Assembly: GCA_009929775.1 (NCBI GenBank)
Contig: RZZS01000009.1
Coordinates: 1 to 51,647, forward strand
Length of the DNA: 51,647 bases
Direction of reading: 5' to 3'
Origin: Alphaproteobacteria bacterium
GTDB lineage: Bacteria > Pseudomonadota > Alphaproteobacteria > Micavibrionales > Micavibrionaceae
Shown here: one piece after another, positions 35,742-45,247 of the stretch
How positions within the stretch are numbered: position 1 is the stretch's first letter
Layout of the letters: each line of letters opens with the position of its first letter
Program-made: the position numbers and the translations under genes
The notes under the pieces: generated by a model
What the model saw: the letters and a program-made list of their open reading frames with translations, nothing else
Databases searched by the model: none
What the model was told of the DNA's origin: nothing

Positions 35742-36911
35742 CTAGCCTTTAGCCTCGCGCATATAGTCTGTGAATTGCGAAAACAGGTATGCGCTGTCCT
35801 GAGGACCCGGGGAGGCTTCGGGGTGATATTGCACGGAAAACACTGGCTTGTCCTTGACCTTCAGGCCTTCGTTCGAATTATCGAAGAGGGAAACGTGAGT
35901 TTCCTCGACATTCCCGGGAAGTGTGTCCGCAACGACCTTGAAACCGTGATTTTGCGACGTAATTTCAACGCTGCCGGTCTGCAGATTTTTCACCGGGTGG
36001 TTGGCCCCGCGATGCCCGAGATGCATTTTCTCGGTTCTGCCGCCAAGCGCGAGAGCGAGCATCTGGTGGCCGAGGCAGATGCCGAAAATCGGCTTGTTCT
36101 TGTCAAGAAGCGCCTGGATTGTCGGTACGGCATATTTTCCGGTCGCAGCCGGGTCACCCGGTCCGTTCGACAGGAATATCCCGTCCGGATTGTGGGCCAT
36201 GATTTCATCGGCGCTCGAATGGCCGGGTACGACCGTAATGGCGCAGCCTGCGCCGGCAAGCGAGCGAAGGATGTTCTGCTTGACGCCAAAATCCATGACG
36301 ACCACGTTGAATGTGGAGGCGTCCTGCCGACCGTATCCGCGACCCCACTGCCAGAGCGACCGGTCCCACTTGTAGCTCTGGGTGCAGCAGACCTCCTTCG
36401 CAAGGTCCATGCCTTCGAGCCCCGGCCAGTCGCGGGCGGTCGCGTGCAGTTTTTCGAGATCGAACTTCGTGGAGGGTGCGTGGCAAAGAACGCCGTTCGG
36501 AGCCCCGGCGTCGCGAATTCGGCGGGTTAGAGCCCGCGTATCGACGCCGCAAATGCCCGGCAGGTCATAGCTCTTGAGCCACTCGTCGAAATGTCTGGCC
36601 GCACGCCAGCTGGATGGTCGGGTAACGTCCTCGCGCGTAATCAGGCCGCGGGCAGCTGGTGTTACGGCTTCGATGTCCTCCGCGTTTGTGCCGACGTTGC
36701 CGATGTGCGGAAAGGTAAAGGTGATGATCTGGCCCGCGTAGCTAGGGTCGGTCAGGATTTCCTGATAGCCGGTCATCGAGGTGTTGAAGCATATCTCCCC
36801 GACCGTCGTCGTGGGCGCACCGATTCCGCGTCCCCAGATCAGGGTGCCGTCTGCGAGCACGATCACGGCGGTTGCGTTGTCTGGTTTTTGGGGATTCGAG
36901 ATGTGCGCCAT
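35742..36911 (-). CDS. carA: Carbamoyl-phosphate synthase small subunit (glutaminase)
   Basis: 389 residues. It hydrolyses glutamine and channels ammonia to CarB. The N-terminal half has the small-subunit signatures GEICFNTSMTGYQEILTDPSYAGQ and VDTRALTRRIRD. The C-terminal half is a class I glutamine amidotransferase with the nucleophile Cys in FGICLGHQML and the His-Glu pair in QYHPEASPGP. All are intact. No strong ribosome site precedes the ATG, but an 18-bp perfect palindrome ends 13 bases upstream. carB lies 1.6 kb downstream behind two inserted genes. It is divergent from yqeY. Confidence 0.96.
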   Translation of the reverse strand: MAHISNPQKPDNATAVIVLADGTLIWGRGIGAPTTTVGEICFNTSMTGYQEILTDPSYAGQIITFTFPHIGNVGTNAEDIEAVTPAARGLITREDVTRPSSWRAARHFDEWLKSYDLPGICGVDTRALTRRIRDAGAPNGVLCHAPSTKFDLEKLHATARDWPGLEGMDLAKEVCCTQSYKWDRSLWQWGRGYGRQDASTFNVVVMDFGVKQNILRSLAGAGCAITVVPGHSSADEIMAHNPDGIFLSNGPGDPAATGKYAVPTIQALLDKNKPIFGICLGHQMLALALGGRTEKMHLGHRGANHPVKNLQTGSVEITSQNHGFKVVADTLPGNVEETHVSLFDNSNEGLKVKDKPVFSVQYHPEASPGPQDSAYLFSQFTDYMREAKG

Positions 36912-36924
36912 AAGACCAAATCTA

Positions 36925-36942
36925 TTCCAGTTCGAACTGGAA
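36925..36942. promoter_or_regulatory. Perfect 18-bp palindrome before carA
   Basis: TTCCAGTTC followed directly by GAACTGGAA, 13 bases before the carA start in the carA-yqeY intergenic region. It could be an operator bound by a dimeric regulator or a short 5' hairpin in the carA mRNA. A weak TAGATA -10 box lies just upstream of it on the carA strand. Confidence 0.5.
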
Positions 36943-37063
36943 CCAAGTATCTATCCTGTCTGCGTTGCAAAGAAAAGTAAAAATCGCCTCGACCCCGCTC
37001 CGGAGGGCTTTATTTTTTCGCCGGATTGACGATATTAAGGCTGGTTTGCAAAGGAAGGACACT

Positions 37064-37525
37064 ATGGACAAGCGTACAGAATTCACCGCCGCCCTTAAAA
37101 CCGCCATGAAAGAAAGGGACCAGGTGACGATTTCGACCGTTCGTCTGATGCTTGCTGCTCTCAAGGACCGCGATATCGCTTCGCGCACGCAGGGCAAGGC
37201 CGATGCGATTTCGGATGCCGAGATTCTCGGTATGCTCCAAAGCATGATCAAGCAGCGGCAGGAATCTGCTGATACCTATAGCAAGGCCGGGCGTGATGAG
37301 CTTGCACGGCGCGAACTCGCCGAGATTTCCGTGATTGAGAGCTTCCTGCCGCGCCAGCTCGATGAGGCGGAAATGAAGCAAGCTGTCGACGAGGTCGTCG
37401 CAGCAACCGGCGCGGACGACATCAAAGCCATGGGCAAGGTCATGGCCGTTTTGCGCGCCGATTACGCCGGTCGCATGGATATGGCGGCGGCCAGTGCGTT
37501 GGTAAAGCAGAAGCTGGCGGGTTAA
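37064..37525 (+). CDS. yqeY: GatB/YqeY domain protein
   Basis: 153 residues, starting at the ATG after AAGGAAGGAC. An entirely helical protein matching the YqeY family, whose fold is shared with the tail domain of GatB of the Glu-tRNA(Gln) amidotransferase: LKTAMKERDQVTISTVRLMLAALKDRDI at the start and IESFLPRQLDEAEMKQAVDEVV in the middle. Stand-alone YqeY proteins are thought to interact with tRNA or its enzymes, but the role is not settled. Its position near dnaG and rpoD is conserved in many alphaproteobacteria. It is divergent from carA. Confidence 0.9.
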   Translation: MDKRTEFTAALKTAMKERDQVTISTVRLMLAALKDRDIASRTQGKADAISDAEILGMLQSMIKQRQESADTYSKAGRDELARRELAEISVIESFLPRQLDEAEMKQAVDEVVAATGADDIKAMGKVMAVLRADYAGRMDMAAASALVKQKLAG

Positions 37526-37551
37526 GCGCAGCGAACCGGCCCCGACGTGAA

Positions 37552-37574
37552 AGCCCGGAATCGAGTTCCGGGCT
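37552..37574 (+). terminator. Probable terminator after yqeY
   Basis: A nine-base stem AGCCCGGAA / TTCCGGGCT with a five-base loop, 27 bp past the yqeY stop. The following T-run is weak (ATTTTG), so it could instead be a dispersed repeat. Confidence 0.45.
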
Positions 37575-37609
37575 ACTGAAATTTTGAAAACAGAGCCGCG
37601 TTTGCGACG

Positions 37610-37957
37610 TCAGGCAGCGCAGATCGAGTCGAGGCTGTCCGCGCGTTCGCTTGTCGCGAAGTGGCTGCCGTTATTGTGGACGAGAATACTGGTGTGGCGG
37701 TTTGCGGGCGGAACGCGCTCGTCAAGAAGAGATATGTTGTCGATTCCTCCGCGCGGAACCCAGATCGCGAGCTGCGATTCTGCCGTCCGGACGGCGCGCT
37801 TTGCTTTTAACCGGATCATAACCTCGTGAAGCTCGACGAGGTTGAATTTACGTGCGTATTCAATTGAAACAACATCAATGACATGAACGAAGTGCGCTGG
37901 CGGGCTGTCGACCGGCATATGGTAAATTGGCAACATAAGGAGCTGAGAGGGTTGCAC
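37610..37957 (-). CDS. Hypothetical protein, 115 residues, GTG start
   Basis: I choose the GTG at 37957 because GGGAGAAGA lies at the right distance and a promoter is present upstream; TTG at 38005 overlaps that promoter. The protein has an Ile/Val-rich middle part (FVHVIDVVSIEYARKFNLVELHEV) that reads as a beta-rich fold, then a basic helix (MIRLKAKRAVRTAE). There is no signal peptide and no membrane helix. I do not recognise the family. It is oriented against yqeY and divergent from dnaG. A real but unassigned gene is the best call. Confidence 0.55.
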   Translation of the reverse strand: MQPSQLLMLPIYHMPVDSPPAHFVHVIDVVSIEYARKFNLVELHEVMIRLKAKRAVRTAESQLAIWVPRGGIDNISLLDERVPPANRHTSILVHNNGSHFATSERADSLDSICAA

Positions 37958-38004
37958 ATTCTTCTCCCGTTTGTTTATTTGATTATTCTTTCTTAATGGG
38001 GCCA

Positions 38005-38033
38005 AGTATACATCAAGAAGGCGTCGGCTTCAA
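38005..38033 (-). promoter_or_regulatory. Promoter of the 115-residue gene
   Basis: TTGAAG (38028-38033) and TATACT (38005-38010) with a 17-base spacer, giving a leader of about 40 bases before the GTG start. Confidence 0.55.
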
Positions 38034-38143
38034 CTGGAAAGCGTTTACACCGGTCGTTCCGAGGCAAGATCACCAATACTCGTAATCCGTTGAATTATTA
38101 TTTTAGTAACCAAGATTATTGGCAAAAACGTTTGCTGCTATAT

Positions 38144-38172
38144 TTGACGATTCGTGATTGTCGCAATATTCA
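38144..38172 (+). promoter_or_regulatory. Promoter of dnaG
   Basis: TTGACG (38144-38149) and TATTCA (38167-38172) with a 17-base spacer, leaving a leader of only about 18 bases before the dnaG ATG. Confidence 0.5.
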
Positions 38173-38196
38173 GCGAAGTCTGGTAGTAGAAGAAGG

Positions 38197-40035
38197 ATGT
38201 CCATCACACCGCGTTTCCTCGACGAACTCCGCATGCGGCTACAGCTTTCCGACATTGTCGGCAAGCGTGTGCGTCTGCAGCGGGCAGGGCGGGAGTTGAA
38301 GGGTCGCTGCCCGTTTCACAACGAAAAAACGCCTTCGTTCTACGTAAATGACGACAAGCAGTTTTATCACTGCTTCGGGTGTGGGGCGCATGGCGACGTA
38401 ATCGGATTCGTCATGCAGCATGACAATCTTTCCTTTATCGATGCCGTGGAAATGCTGGCTGCGCTGGCGGGCATGCAGGTGCCCCGCGCCACGCCGGAAG
38501 AGCGCGCGAGGGCCGACAAGGAAAAAAGCCTGTATACGTTGATGGAGGATGCGGCGAAATATATGGAGGCACAGCTTCGCAACCCCGTAAATCGTGATGC
38601 GCTGGACTATTTGCGTGGACGGGGTATCGGAGAGGCGGCACTCTCCGCTTTCCGGGTCGGGTATGCGCCGGATGACGGGCAGGCGATCGCCGGGCATTTG
38701 CGCGGCCTCGGCTACAGCGATGAGCAGATGATCGAGGCGGACATCCTTCGCTCGTCGAGCCGGGGCGGTGCGCCCTATGCGTTTTTCCGGGACCGGGTTA
38801 TGTTTCCTGTGCCGGACCGCCGCGGGCGGATCGTTGCTTTTGGCGGGCGGATACTGCCGGAACACTTGCGGCCAGCCCGCACAGGCGATTTCAAGCCGCC
38901 CAAATATATGAACTCCTCCGATACGCCGCTCTTTCACAAGGGGCGCATGCTTTATGGCGAGCCGCATGCGCGCCAGGCTGCCGCGGACGGGCTGCCTCTG
39001 ATCGTCGTGGAGGGCTATCTCGACGTCATTTCCTGTTTTGAGGCGGGCTTTAGGGGGGCGCTTGCGCCGCTTGGCACTGCGCTGACCGAAGAGCAAATTC
39101 AGGTAATTTGGAAGCTCATTCCGGACGGCGAGCGTGCCCCGATTCTCTGTTTCGACGGGGACGAGGCCGGGCGACGCGCGGCGCGGCGCGCGGCTGACCG
39201 CATCCTGCCGTTCCTCAAGCCGGACCATACAGCCCGCTTCGCCTTCCTTCCGGAAGGCGAAGACCCCGACAGTCTGATCCGCGGGAGAGGCCGCCGGGCA
39301 TTCCAGAGCGTGCTGGACGCGGCGATGCCGCTGTCTGGTTTCCTCTGGACGATACACGCCGCCGGGCGCGCGTTTGATACGCCTGAGTCGCAGGCCGGGC
39401 TCGCCGAAACGCTCGATCAGGAGGCTCTAAAGATCCCGGACCGTCAGCTTCAGTCCTACTACCGCGAGTCCTTCCGTCAGAAGATGCGTGAATTTGTCTG
39501 GCAACAAAATCGCAGGCGGGCGCCGGCGGGCGCCGGGCGCAGGCCTCTTCCATCGTCGGGGGTCTCGATCGTTCGTCCGGCCCGGCAGGCGAAGGACGGA
39601 TTACGCCAGCAGATTCTCGTGTCCGCCCTCGTTAATCATCCGGCGATTTTCGAATCGGTTGAGGACGATCTGATGGCGCTCGCTCTGCCAGAGGCGCGTC
39701 TGGGGGCGCTGCGGGATGCTCTTCTCGTTTTCCTTCAGGAAAATGAAGAGCCTTCGGCAGTGGCGGTTCGGGATCATCTAATTGCGCTCGGGCATGAGGA
39801 AATGCTGGACAAGCTTCTGTCCGATTCCATATATATACATGCCGGATTCGCGCGCCCCGAAGCTGAAATCGGCAAGGTTCTCGAGGGCTGGCGGCATACG
39901 TTTCGTCTGATAGGCGACGAGACGGTCGCGCAGGAGCAACGATCGTTGGGAAAGGTGTTTGGCGCAGAGACCACGGACGAAATGTTTGAGCGAATATGCG
40001 CCTTGCATGAATTAAACAAGCCATCCGATGGATAA
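38197..40035 (+). CDS. dnaG: DNA primase
   Basis: 612 residues from the ATG at 38197 (MSITPRFLDELR). It synthesises the RNA primers for chromosome replication. The N-terminal CHC2 zinc-binding domain is C38-P-F-H41 ... C59-F-G-C62. The central TOPRIM catalytic core has the acidic motif VVEGYLDVIS (about residue 270) and FDGDEAGRRAA (about 318) with the metal-binding Asp pair. The C-terminal helicase-binding domain begins after the basic linker near QNRRRAPAG. All catalytic residues are intact. It is followed 63 bp later by rpoD, an order conserved across bacteria in the macromolecular synthesis region. Confidence 0.96.
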   Translation: MSITPRFLDELRMRLQLSDIVGKRVRLQRAGRELKGRCPFHNEKTPSFYVNDDKQFYHCFGCGAHGDVIGFVMQHDNLSFIDAVEMLAALAGMQVPRATPEERARADKEKSLYTLMEDAAKYMEAQLRNPVNRDALDYLRGRGIGEAALSAFRVGYAPDDGQAIAGHLRGLGYSDEQMIEADILRSSSRGGAPYAFFRDRVMFPVPDRRGRIVAFGGRILPEHLRPARTGDFKPPKYMNSSDTPLFHKGRMLYGEPHARQAAADGLPLIVVEGYLDVISCFEAGFRGALAPLGTALTEEQIQVIWKLIPDGERAPILCFDGDEAGRRAARRAADRILPFLKPDHTARFAFLPEGEDPDSLIRGRGRRAFQSVLDAAMPLSGFLWTIHAAGRAFDTPESQAGLAETLDQEALKIPDRQLQSYYRESFRQKMREFVWQQNRRRAPAGAGRRPLPSSGVSIVRPARQAKDGLRQQILVSALVNHPAIFESVEDDLMALALPEARLGALRDALLVFLQENEEPSAVAVRDHLIALGHEEMLDKLLSDSIYIHAGFARPEAEIGKVLEGWRHTFRLIGDETVAQEQRSLGKVFGAETTDEMFERICALHELNKPSDG

Positions 40036-40098
40036 CTCACCAATAGCTTTGAAACTCGGGTCGAATCAGGATTTAATCGCAAGGACAGGCTATCTCTT

Positions 40099-42036
40099 AT
40101 GGCTTCAGGACGGGTTGGAAATTTGGCAGTGAACGACAAGGAACAGGAAGAAAGCAGGGAATCTCAGCCCAAGGGCACGCTTGAGCAGATTGTCAAGAAG
40201 CTCGTCGTCAAGGGTAAGGAGCGCGGATTCGTCACCTATGACGAGTTGAACGGAGCGCTTCCGGCAGAAGAATTTTCTTCCGAACAGATCGAAGACGCGA
40301 TGGCGACGATCTCGGATATCGGGATTCAGCTTGTCGAGAGCGAAGACGATTTTTCCGAAGAGGAAGAAAAGGAAAGCGACTACGAGTCGGGCGGTAACAT
40401 CGACGATGACGATATGGGCCGCACCGACGACCCGGTGCGCATGTATTTGCGCGAAATGGGCTCGGTCGAACTTCTTTCGCGCGAAGGCGAGATCGCCATC
40501 GCGAAGCGGATCGAGGCTGGCCGGGAACTGATGATCGGCGGTATCTGCGAGAGCCCGCTTGCCATCGAATCGATTATTGCCTGGTATGAAGCGCTCCAGC
40601 GGGGCGACATTCTGCTGCGTGAGGTGATCGACCTGGACGCTACCTATAGCGAAGGTCCCGATGCCGAGCAAAACGGTGACGAAAGCGACGAGGACGAAGC
40701 TGACGATCAGGACGACGAGAGCGACAGCGGTTCCGATGATAGCGATGGAGACGGCGAGGGCGACGAAAGCAACGTCTCCCTGGCGGCCATGGAAGAAGAG
40801 CTCGCGCCTCAGGTGTATGAGAATTTCGGCAAGATCCAGAAGACCTACAAGAAAATGCAAAAGGTCCAGCAGGAGCGTCTTGACGCCCTGCAGAAGGGCA
40901 AGGAGCCCGCGCCCGCCATCAACAAAAAGTACGAGGAACTCAAGCACGAAATGGTCGTGCTGATGAACGAGGTGCGCCTCAACAACGCCCGCATCGAACA
41001 GCTTATCGACCGCTTGTACAAAATGAACCGCCAACTCGTCAGCCTTGAGGGCGGGTTGATGCGCATGGCCCTCGACAGCGGAGTCAAACGCGAGGCGTTT
41101 CTCGAAAATTACTACGGCTCCGAGCTCGATCCGAAATGGCTTTCGAGGGTCGGGAAAAACGGCAAGGGTTGGGATAAATTCGTCGACAAGTACGAAAGCC
41201 GGATCATCGACACCCGCAATGAAATCGCGTCGATTTCCGAAGAATCCATGCTGCCGCTTGGCGAGTTTCGGCGGATCGTCTCGACCGTCCAGAAGGGCGA
41301 AAAGGAGAGCAGCCGTGCCAAGAAGGAAATGGTCGAGGCAAACCTGCGTCTCGTGATTTCCATTGCCAAGAAATACACCAACCGCGGCCTGCAGTTTCTC
41401 GACCTGATTCAGGAGGGCAATATCGGCCTGATGAAGGCGGTCGACAAGTTCGAATACCGCCGCGGCTACAAGTTCAGCACCTACGCCACTTGGTGGATCC
41501 GGCAGGCGATCACGCGCTCGATCGCCGATCAGGCCCGCACGATCCGCATTCCCGTGCACATGATCGAAACGATCAACAAGCTGGTTCGCACGTCGCGCCA
41601 GATGATGCACGAGATCGGCCGCGAGCCGACACCGGAAGAGCTTGCGGAACGTTTGCATATGCCTTTAGAAAAGGTTCGCAAGGTCCTGAAAATAGCCAAG
41701 GAACCGGTTTCACTCGAAACGCCGATCGGCGACGAGGAAGATTCCTCGCTCGGCGACTTCATCGAAGACAAGAACGCGCTGCAACCGCTCGATTCGGCCA
41801 TTCACTCCAACCTGCGCGAAACCACGACCCGCGTCCTCGCCTCGCTCACCCCGCGGGAAGAGCGCGTGCTGCGCATGCGTTTCGGCATCGGCATGAACAC
41901 CGACCACACGCTTGAGGAAGTCGGCCAGCAGTTCAACGTCACCCGCGAACGCATCCGCCAGATCGAAGCCAAAGCCCTGCGTAAACTCAAACACCCGAGC
42001 CGAAGCCGGAAGCTGCGGAGTTTTCTGGATACGTAA
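40099..42036 (+). CDS. rpoD: RNA polymerase sigma factor RpoD (sigma-70)
   Basis: 645 residues, the principal sigma factor. Region 1.1 occupies the N-terminus, and region 1.2 begins with [22 protein letters not shown] large acidic non-conserved insert follows (about 178-217, nearly all Asp/Glu/Ser/Gly), a length and charge typical of alphaproteobacterial RpoD. Regions 2.1-2.4 include [25 protein letters not shown] and [15 protein letters not shown] for the -10 element. Region 3 and region 4.2 ([25 protein letters not shown]) follow for the -35 element. The stop lies 30 bp before the ATPase/DUF4276 pair on the same strand. Confidence 0.97.
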   Translation: MASGRVGNLAVNDKEQEESRESQPKGTLEQIVKKLVVKGKERGFVTYDELNGALPAEEFSSEQIEDAMATISDIGIQLVESEDDFSEEEEKESDYESGGNIDDDDMGRTDDPVRMYLREMGSVELLSREGEIAIAKRIEAGRELMIGGICESPLAIESIIAWYEALQRGDILLREVIDLDATYSEGPDAEQNGDESDEDEADDQDDESDSGSDDSDGDGEGDESNVSLAAMEEELAPQVYENFGKIQKTYKKMQKVQQERLDALQKGKEPAPAINKKYEELKHEMVVLMNEVRLNNARIEQLIDRLYKMNRQLVSLEGGLMRMALDSGVKREAFLENYYGSELDPKWLSRVGKNGKGWDKFVDKYESRIIDTRNEIASISEESMLPLGEFRRIVSTVQKGEKESSRAKKEMVEANLRLVISIAKKYTNRGLQFLDLIQEGNIGLMKAVDKFEYRRGYKFSTYATWWIRQAITRSIADQARTIRIPVHMIETINKLVRTSRQMMHEIGREPTPEELAERLHMPLEKVRKVLKIAKEPVSLETPIGDEEDSSLGDFIEDKNALQPLDSAIHSNLRETTTRVLASLTPREERVLRMRFGIGMNTDHTLEEVGQQFNVTRERIRQIEAKALRKLKHPSRSRKLRSFLDT

Positions 42037-42066
42037 AGCAAAACTTCCCAAAGCAGGGTCCGGACC

Positions 42067-43278
42067 GTGACAAACCCGGTTTTCATTACCAGAGTTGCTC
42101 TCAGAAATTACAAGAGCATCAAGGCTTGTGATGTTTGTCTGCGGCCGTTGACGTACCTTGTCGGGCCGAACGGGTCGGGAAAAAGCAATTTCCTCGATGC
42201 CCTGCGCTTTGTCGCCGACGCCGTTCAAGAGCCCATGGACAACGCCTTGCTGAAGCATGGCGGGATCGAGAATGTGCGCCGCAGGTCGGGCGGACATCCG
42301 ACGCATTTTAGCATCAAGCTCTATTTTACAGAAAGGGGCGGGCGTTCAGGCCATTATGGTTTCGAGATCGTTGCCCAAAAACCCGGCGGATTTCATATTC
42401 GTAGAGAAGAATGCACCGTTCACGGGCTTATGGAGCAGGACGCCTTTTTCATAGTCGAGAACGGCGAACTCATATCGACAAGCCTCAAAACGCCCCCGGC
42501 ATCCACAGCAGGCAGGCTTTTCCTGCTGAGCGCTTCAGGTTCCCCGGATTTCAGGGAGGTGTATGAAAACCTGTCCCGCATGGCGTTCTACAACCTCAAT
42601 CCGGAAGAAATCAAAAAGCTGCAATCGCCCGGGTCCGGCGAGATTCTGGCGCGCGATGGCGGCAATATCGCAAGCGTGGTCAGAAATCTCAAGAAAGACC
42701 AGGGCCTCAAGGGCCGCATTGAAGACTTTCTGAGAGCCGTCGTGCCCGGCATAGAAAATATCGATTCGAAAACCATATCCGGGCATAACAAAGAGGGGCT
42801 CGAATTTTATCAAAAAGTTCAGGGACAAAAACACCCGTGGCAATTTCCGTCGGCCAGCATGTCCGACGGAACGCTCCGGGCGCTTGGCGTTCTGGTCGCT
42901 CTTTTTCAGGGAAAGGCGGAGGCGCGGTACAGAATACCGCTCGTCGGCATAGAAGAGCCGGAGGCCGCGCTGCACCCGGCAGCCGCGGGTATTTTGCGGG
43001 ACGCGCTGAACGAGGCATCCGAAAGCGTGCAGGTTCTGGTTACGAGCCACAGTCCCGATCTCCTCGACGACGAGAGCATCTCCGAAGGTTCCGTCCTTGC
43101 CGTTCGTTCGGAGGAGGGAACGACGATCATCGCCCCGCTTGACAGGATCGGTCGGGAAGCAATGAAAGAAAAACTCTATACGGCCGGCGAGTTGTTACGG
43201 ATGGACCAATTGTCTCCCGACCCGGACTATAAACCCGAATCGGTTCAGGACTCTCTTTTCGACAAGGAAGAGTGTTGA
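42067..43278 (+). CDS. AAA-family ATPase (AAA_21 / OLD-like)
   Basis: A 403-residue ATPase of the ABC/SMC-like AAA_21 group. Walker A GPNGSGKS is at 33-40, a signature-like SMSDGTLRALGVL lies near 257, Walker B GIEEPEAALHP near 292, and the His switch TSHSPDLLD near 324. The overall fold is that of the OLD/RecF-type ATPase head without a long coiled coil. A DUF4276 gene follows with its ATG overlapping this stop (TGATG), so translation is coupled. ATPases of this kind paired with a small nuclease-like partner often act as anti-phage or plasmid-exclusion modules. It sits right behind rpoD. Confidence 0.88.
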   Translation: MTNPVFITRVALRNYKSIKACDVCLRPLTYLVGPNGSGKSNFLDALRFVADAVQEPMDNALLKHGGIENVRRRSGGHPTHFSIKLYFTERGGRSGHYGFEIVAQKPGGFHIRREECTVHGLMEQDAFFIVENGELISTSLKTPPASTAGRLFLLSASGSPDFREVYENLSRMAFYNLNPEEIKKLQSPGSGEILARDGGNIASVVRNLKKDQGLKGRIEDFLRAVVPGIENIDSKTISGHNKEGLEFYQKVQGQKHPWQFPSASMSDGTLRALGVLVALFQGKAEARYRIPLVGIEEPEAALHPAAAGILRDALNEASESVQVLVTSHSPDLLDDESISEGSVLAVRSEEGTTIIAPLDRIGREAMKEKLYTAGELLRMDQLSPDPDYKPESVQDSLFDKEEC

Positions 43279-43868
43279 TGGTTGACATCGCGTGCATCGT
43301 CGAGGGGCACGGGGAAGTCCGTTCGATCCCCGTTATTCTCAGGCGAATTGTCGAAATGTCAGCGCCCGGGCTTCAGGTCGCCGTTCATAAGCCTTTTCGG
43401 CTTTCTCGCGGAAAAATTCTGAACAGAGACGACGAACTCGGCAGGTTGCTAAATCTGGCCGCCAAAGCTGTAAGAAATGACGGCGGAATTATTATCCTCT
43501 TTGATGCGGATGACGAATGTCCGCGCGATCTGGCAACCCGTGTGAGGAATAAAGTCCTGAGTCTCCGCCCGGATAAGGCCGTGAATGTCGTCGTCGCAAA
43601 CCGGGAAACCGAGGCCTGGTTTATCGCGTCCGCTTCATCTCTGGCGGGAGAGAGCGGCTTCCCGATTGACCTTGAAACACCCGGGGACCCGGAGGGAATC
43701 CGGGACGCAAAAGGCTGGATTGAGGCACGGGGGATCTCGGGGAAATACAGTTCCAGCGTCGATCAGCCGAGGCTGGCGGCCCGGTTTGACATGGTCATGG
43801 CCGAACGCAATTCCCGTTCCTTCGCCAAATTCCTGAAGGATGTCCGCTCACTCCTCCTTGAGGCTTGA
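43278..43868 (+). CDS. DUF4276 protein, TOPRIM-like partner of the ATPase
   Basis: 196 residues starting at the ATG that overlaps the ATPase stop; GTG at 43272 is also in frame. DUF4276 signatures are clear: an N-terminal IVEGHGEVRSIPVIL (E9 and E13), an acidic FDADDECPRD near residue 74 like the Asp pair of TOPRIM domains, NRETEAWFIAS, and a final SRSFAKFLK. These are consistent with a metal-dependent nuclease or nucleotidyl fold. DUF4276 itself has no established activity that I know of. Coupling to the ATPase suggests one complex, by analogy with OLD-family and PARIS-type pairs. Confidence 0.82.
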   Translation: MVDIACIVEGHGEVRSIPVILRRIVEMSAPGLQVAVHKPFRLSRGKILNRDDELGRLLNLAAKAVRNDGGIIILFDADDECPRDLATRVRNKVLSLRPDKAVNVVVANRETEAWFIASASSLAGESGFPIDLETPGDPEGIRDAKGWIEARGISGKYSSSVDQPRLAARFDMVMAERNSRSFAKFLKDVRSLLLEA

Positions 43869-43907
43869 TTTTATATCCCGTCGCCTCCCCAAACCCCGGC
43901 AACGGAT

Positions 43908-45059
43908 CTACTGCAAAGGCACGGGCGACGGAGGCGGAGTGTCGCCCGCCGGGCCGGGTGGCTTGCGGAACCTGTCGGCAGGGTGGCTGAGCCGACGGAA
44001 CAAAGACCGCTTTCGGGTATGATGTCGCTCCCCAATGCTTTCGCAGGCGCGCCGGAACGTCTCTTTCAACTCTCCATGCTCCAGAGCGTACCGGGTGTAG
44101 GCGATCAGTGCCTCAACCTGTTCGGGCCTGCCGTCCAGACGATCCGCCGAGGGCACCGGGACGTCTGTTGCGCCCGCTTCCGAAAGTTTGTCCGCAATAT
44201 CGTTCAGCACGAAGTCGAAATTGAAAAAATCGATCACCTGCGGATTAAAGAGAAGTGCAGGGCGCTCGAGCCCTGACGTGTGATGGACGTAGTTGTTGCG
44301 GATGCGCCTCTGCCAGTCGCGCCAGCCCTTTTTCTCGAAATCGGGATCGATGCGCTCGATCCCGGACCCGAATTCAAAGGCGACAATCCTCGTATCTGCA
44401 CCATACTTGTTCAAGGCCATGTTGGTGGCCAGATTGATCGGGTTGTTCTTGCTGATGCCTCCGTCAGCGATGATGAGGGTTCGCCCGGCGACATTGGTCA
44501 TGGTGTGGCTTTCGAAGATCCCCGGCAGGGCGGAGGAGCCAACGACCGCGTCGCTCAACAGGAAATCGTGCTCGCGCGGGTCGCGCAGGATGAAATCCGG
44601 TGTGCGCGGTCCGAATTCGCCTCGGGCGTAACGGGAGGAGAAGATTTCTCCGTAAGCGGTCTCCACGTTATGGCCGATGATGACGAGGTCGTTTTGTATC
44701 CGGGAAAGGGGGATATCGCCAAGGCATTCCCTCATAACGGCGATGCGTCCCTCCGAGGACAGAACCGGCTTGTCTCCGCCGACAAAGCGCAGAGCCGCTC
44801 CGAGGTCCCGTTTCAATATCCGCTCGGCGCAGGTCGGCCAGATTTCGACGAGCCGGTGCTCGTCGACGAGCGGTTTTCCGTCCGGGCCGAGCGACAGTGC
44901 GCCGCCGTTGATCGCGCCGCCGGACGCGCAGGCCATGCCGCCGTCGAATATCTGTGCAAGATGAAGGCCGGTTTCCTCCAGCAGCTTCTCGGCGCAGACG
45001 GCCTGCGTGACGGTGTTCGCGCTTCCGCCGGTCAGCGATGCGACGAAGACGGTTTTCAT
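43908..45059 (-). CDS. Patatin-like phospholipase, second copy
   Basis: 383 residues from the ATG at 45059, preceded by GGAGGGAATC. Patatin features: an N-terminal VFVASLTGGSAN oxyanion-type loop, the nucleophile S46 in ACASGGAI (here C-A-S-G-G rather than G-x-S-x-G), and the catalytic Asp in IIADGGISKNNP. The C-terminus is Pro/Arg-rich. No signal peptide is evident. It is only distantly similar in layout to the patatin at 22.4-23.6 kb. It is convergent with the DUF4276 gene (39 bp) and divergent from a large hypothetical gene, with which it may share the intervening region. Confidence 0.85.
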   Translation of the reverse strand: MKTVFVASLTGGSANTVTQAVCAEKLLEETGLHLAQIFDGGMACASGGAINGGALSLGPDGKPLVDEHRLVEIWPTCAERILKRDLGAALRFVGGDKPVLSSEGRIAVMRECLGDIPLSRIQNDLVIIGHNVETAYGEIFSSRYARGEFGPRTPDFILRDPREHDFLLSDAVVGSSALPGIFESHTMTNVAGRTLIIADGGISKNNPINLATNMALNKYGADTRIVAFEFGSGIERIDPDFEKKGWRDWQRRIRNNYVHHTSGLERPALLFNPQVIDFFNFDFVLNDIADKLSEAGATDVPVPSADRLDGRPEQVEALIAYTRYALEHGELKETFRRACESIGERHHTRKRSLFRRLSHPADRFRKPPGPAGDTPPPSPVPLQ

Positions 45060-45187
45060 GATTCCCTCCGTGGACAAAAATCCGCGCGGTCGTCCAAATC
45101 ACGTAGGTCGGTTTTGACGAACGGCAACGCCCGGGGGCTCTGCGCGACTGTTTCGGGAAATTAGTGGCTTTGCTTTATGAAAAGAGC

Positions 45188-45217
45188 TTGATATTTGTTT
45201 CCGGTATCTTCTAATAT
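45188..45217 (+). promoter_or_regulatory. Promoter of the 423-residue gene
   Basis: TTGATA (45188-45193) and TAATAT (45212-45217) with an 18-base spacer, about 30 bases before the start codon. Confidence 0.5.
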
Positions 45218-45247
45218 GCCGCCGTCTAAAAAACCGGCATAACGAAC

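Noticed and set aside
40105..41658. 517-residue minus-strand ORF antisense to rpoD
   Set aside because: It is a shadow of rpoD, including the acidic insert; it has no family motif and no ribosome site.
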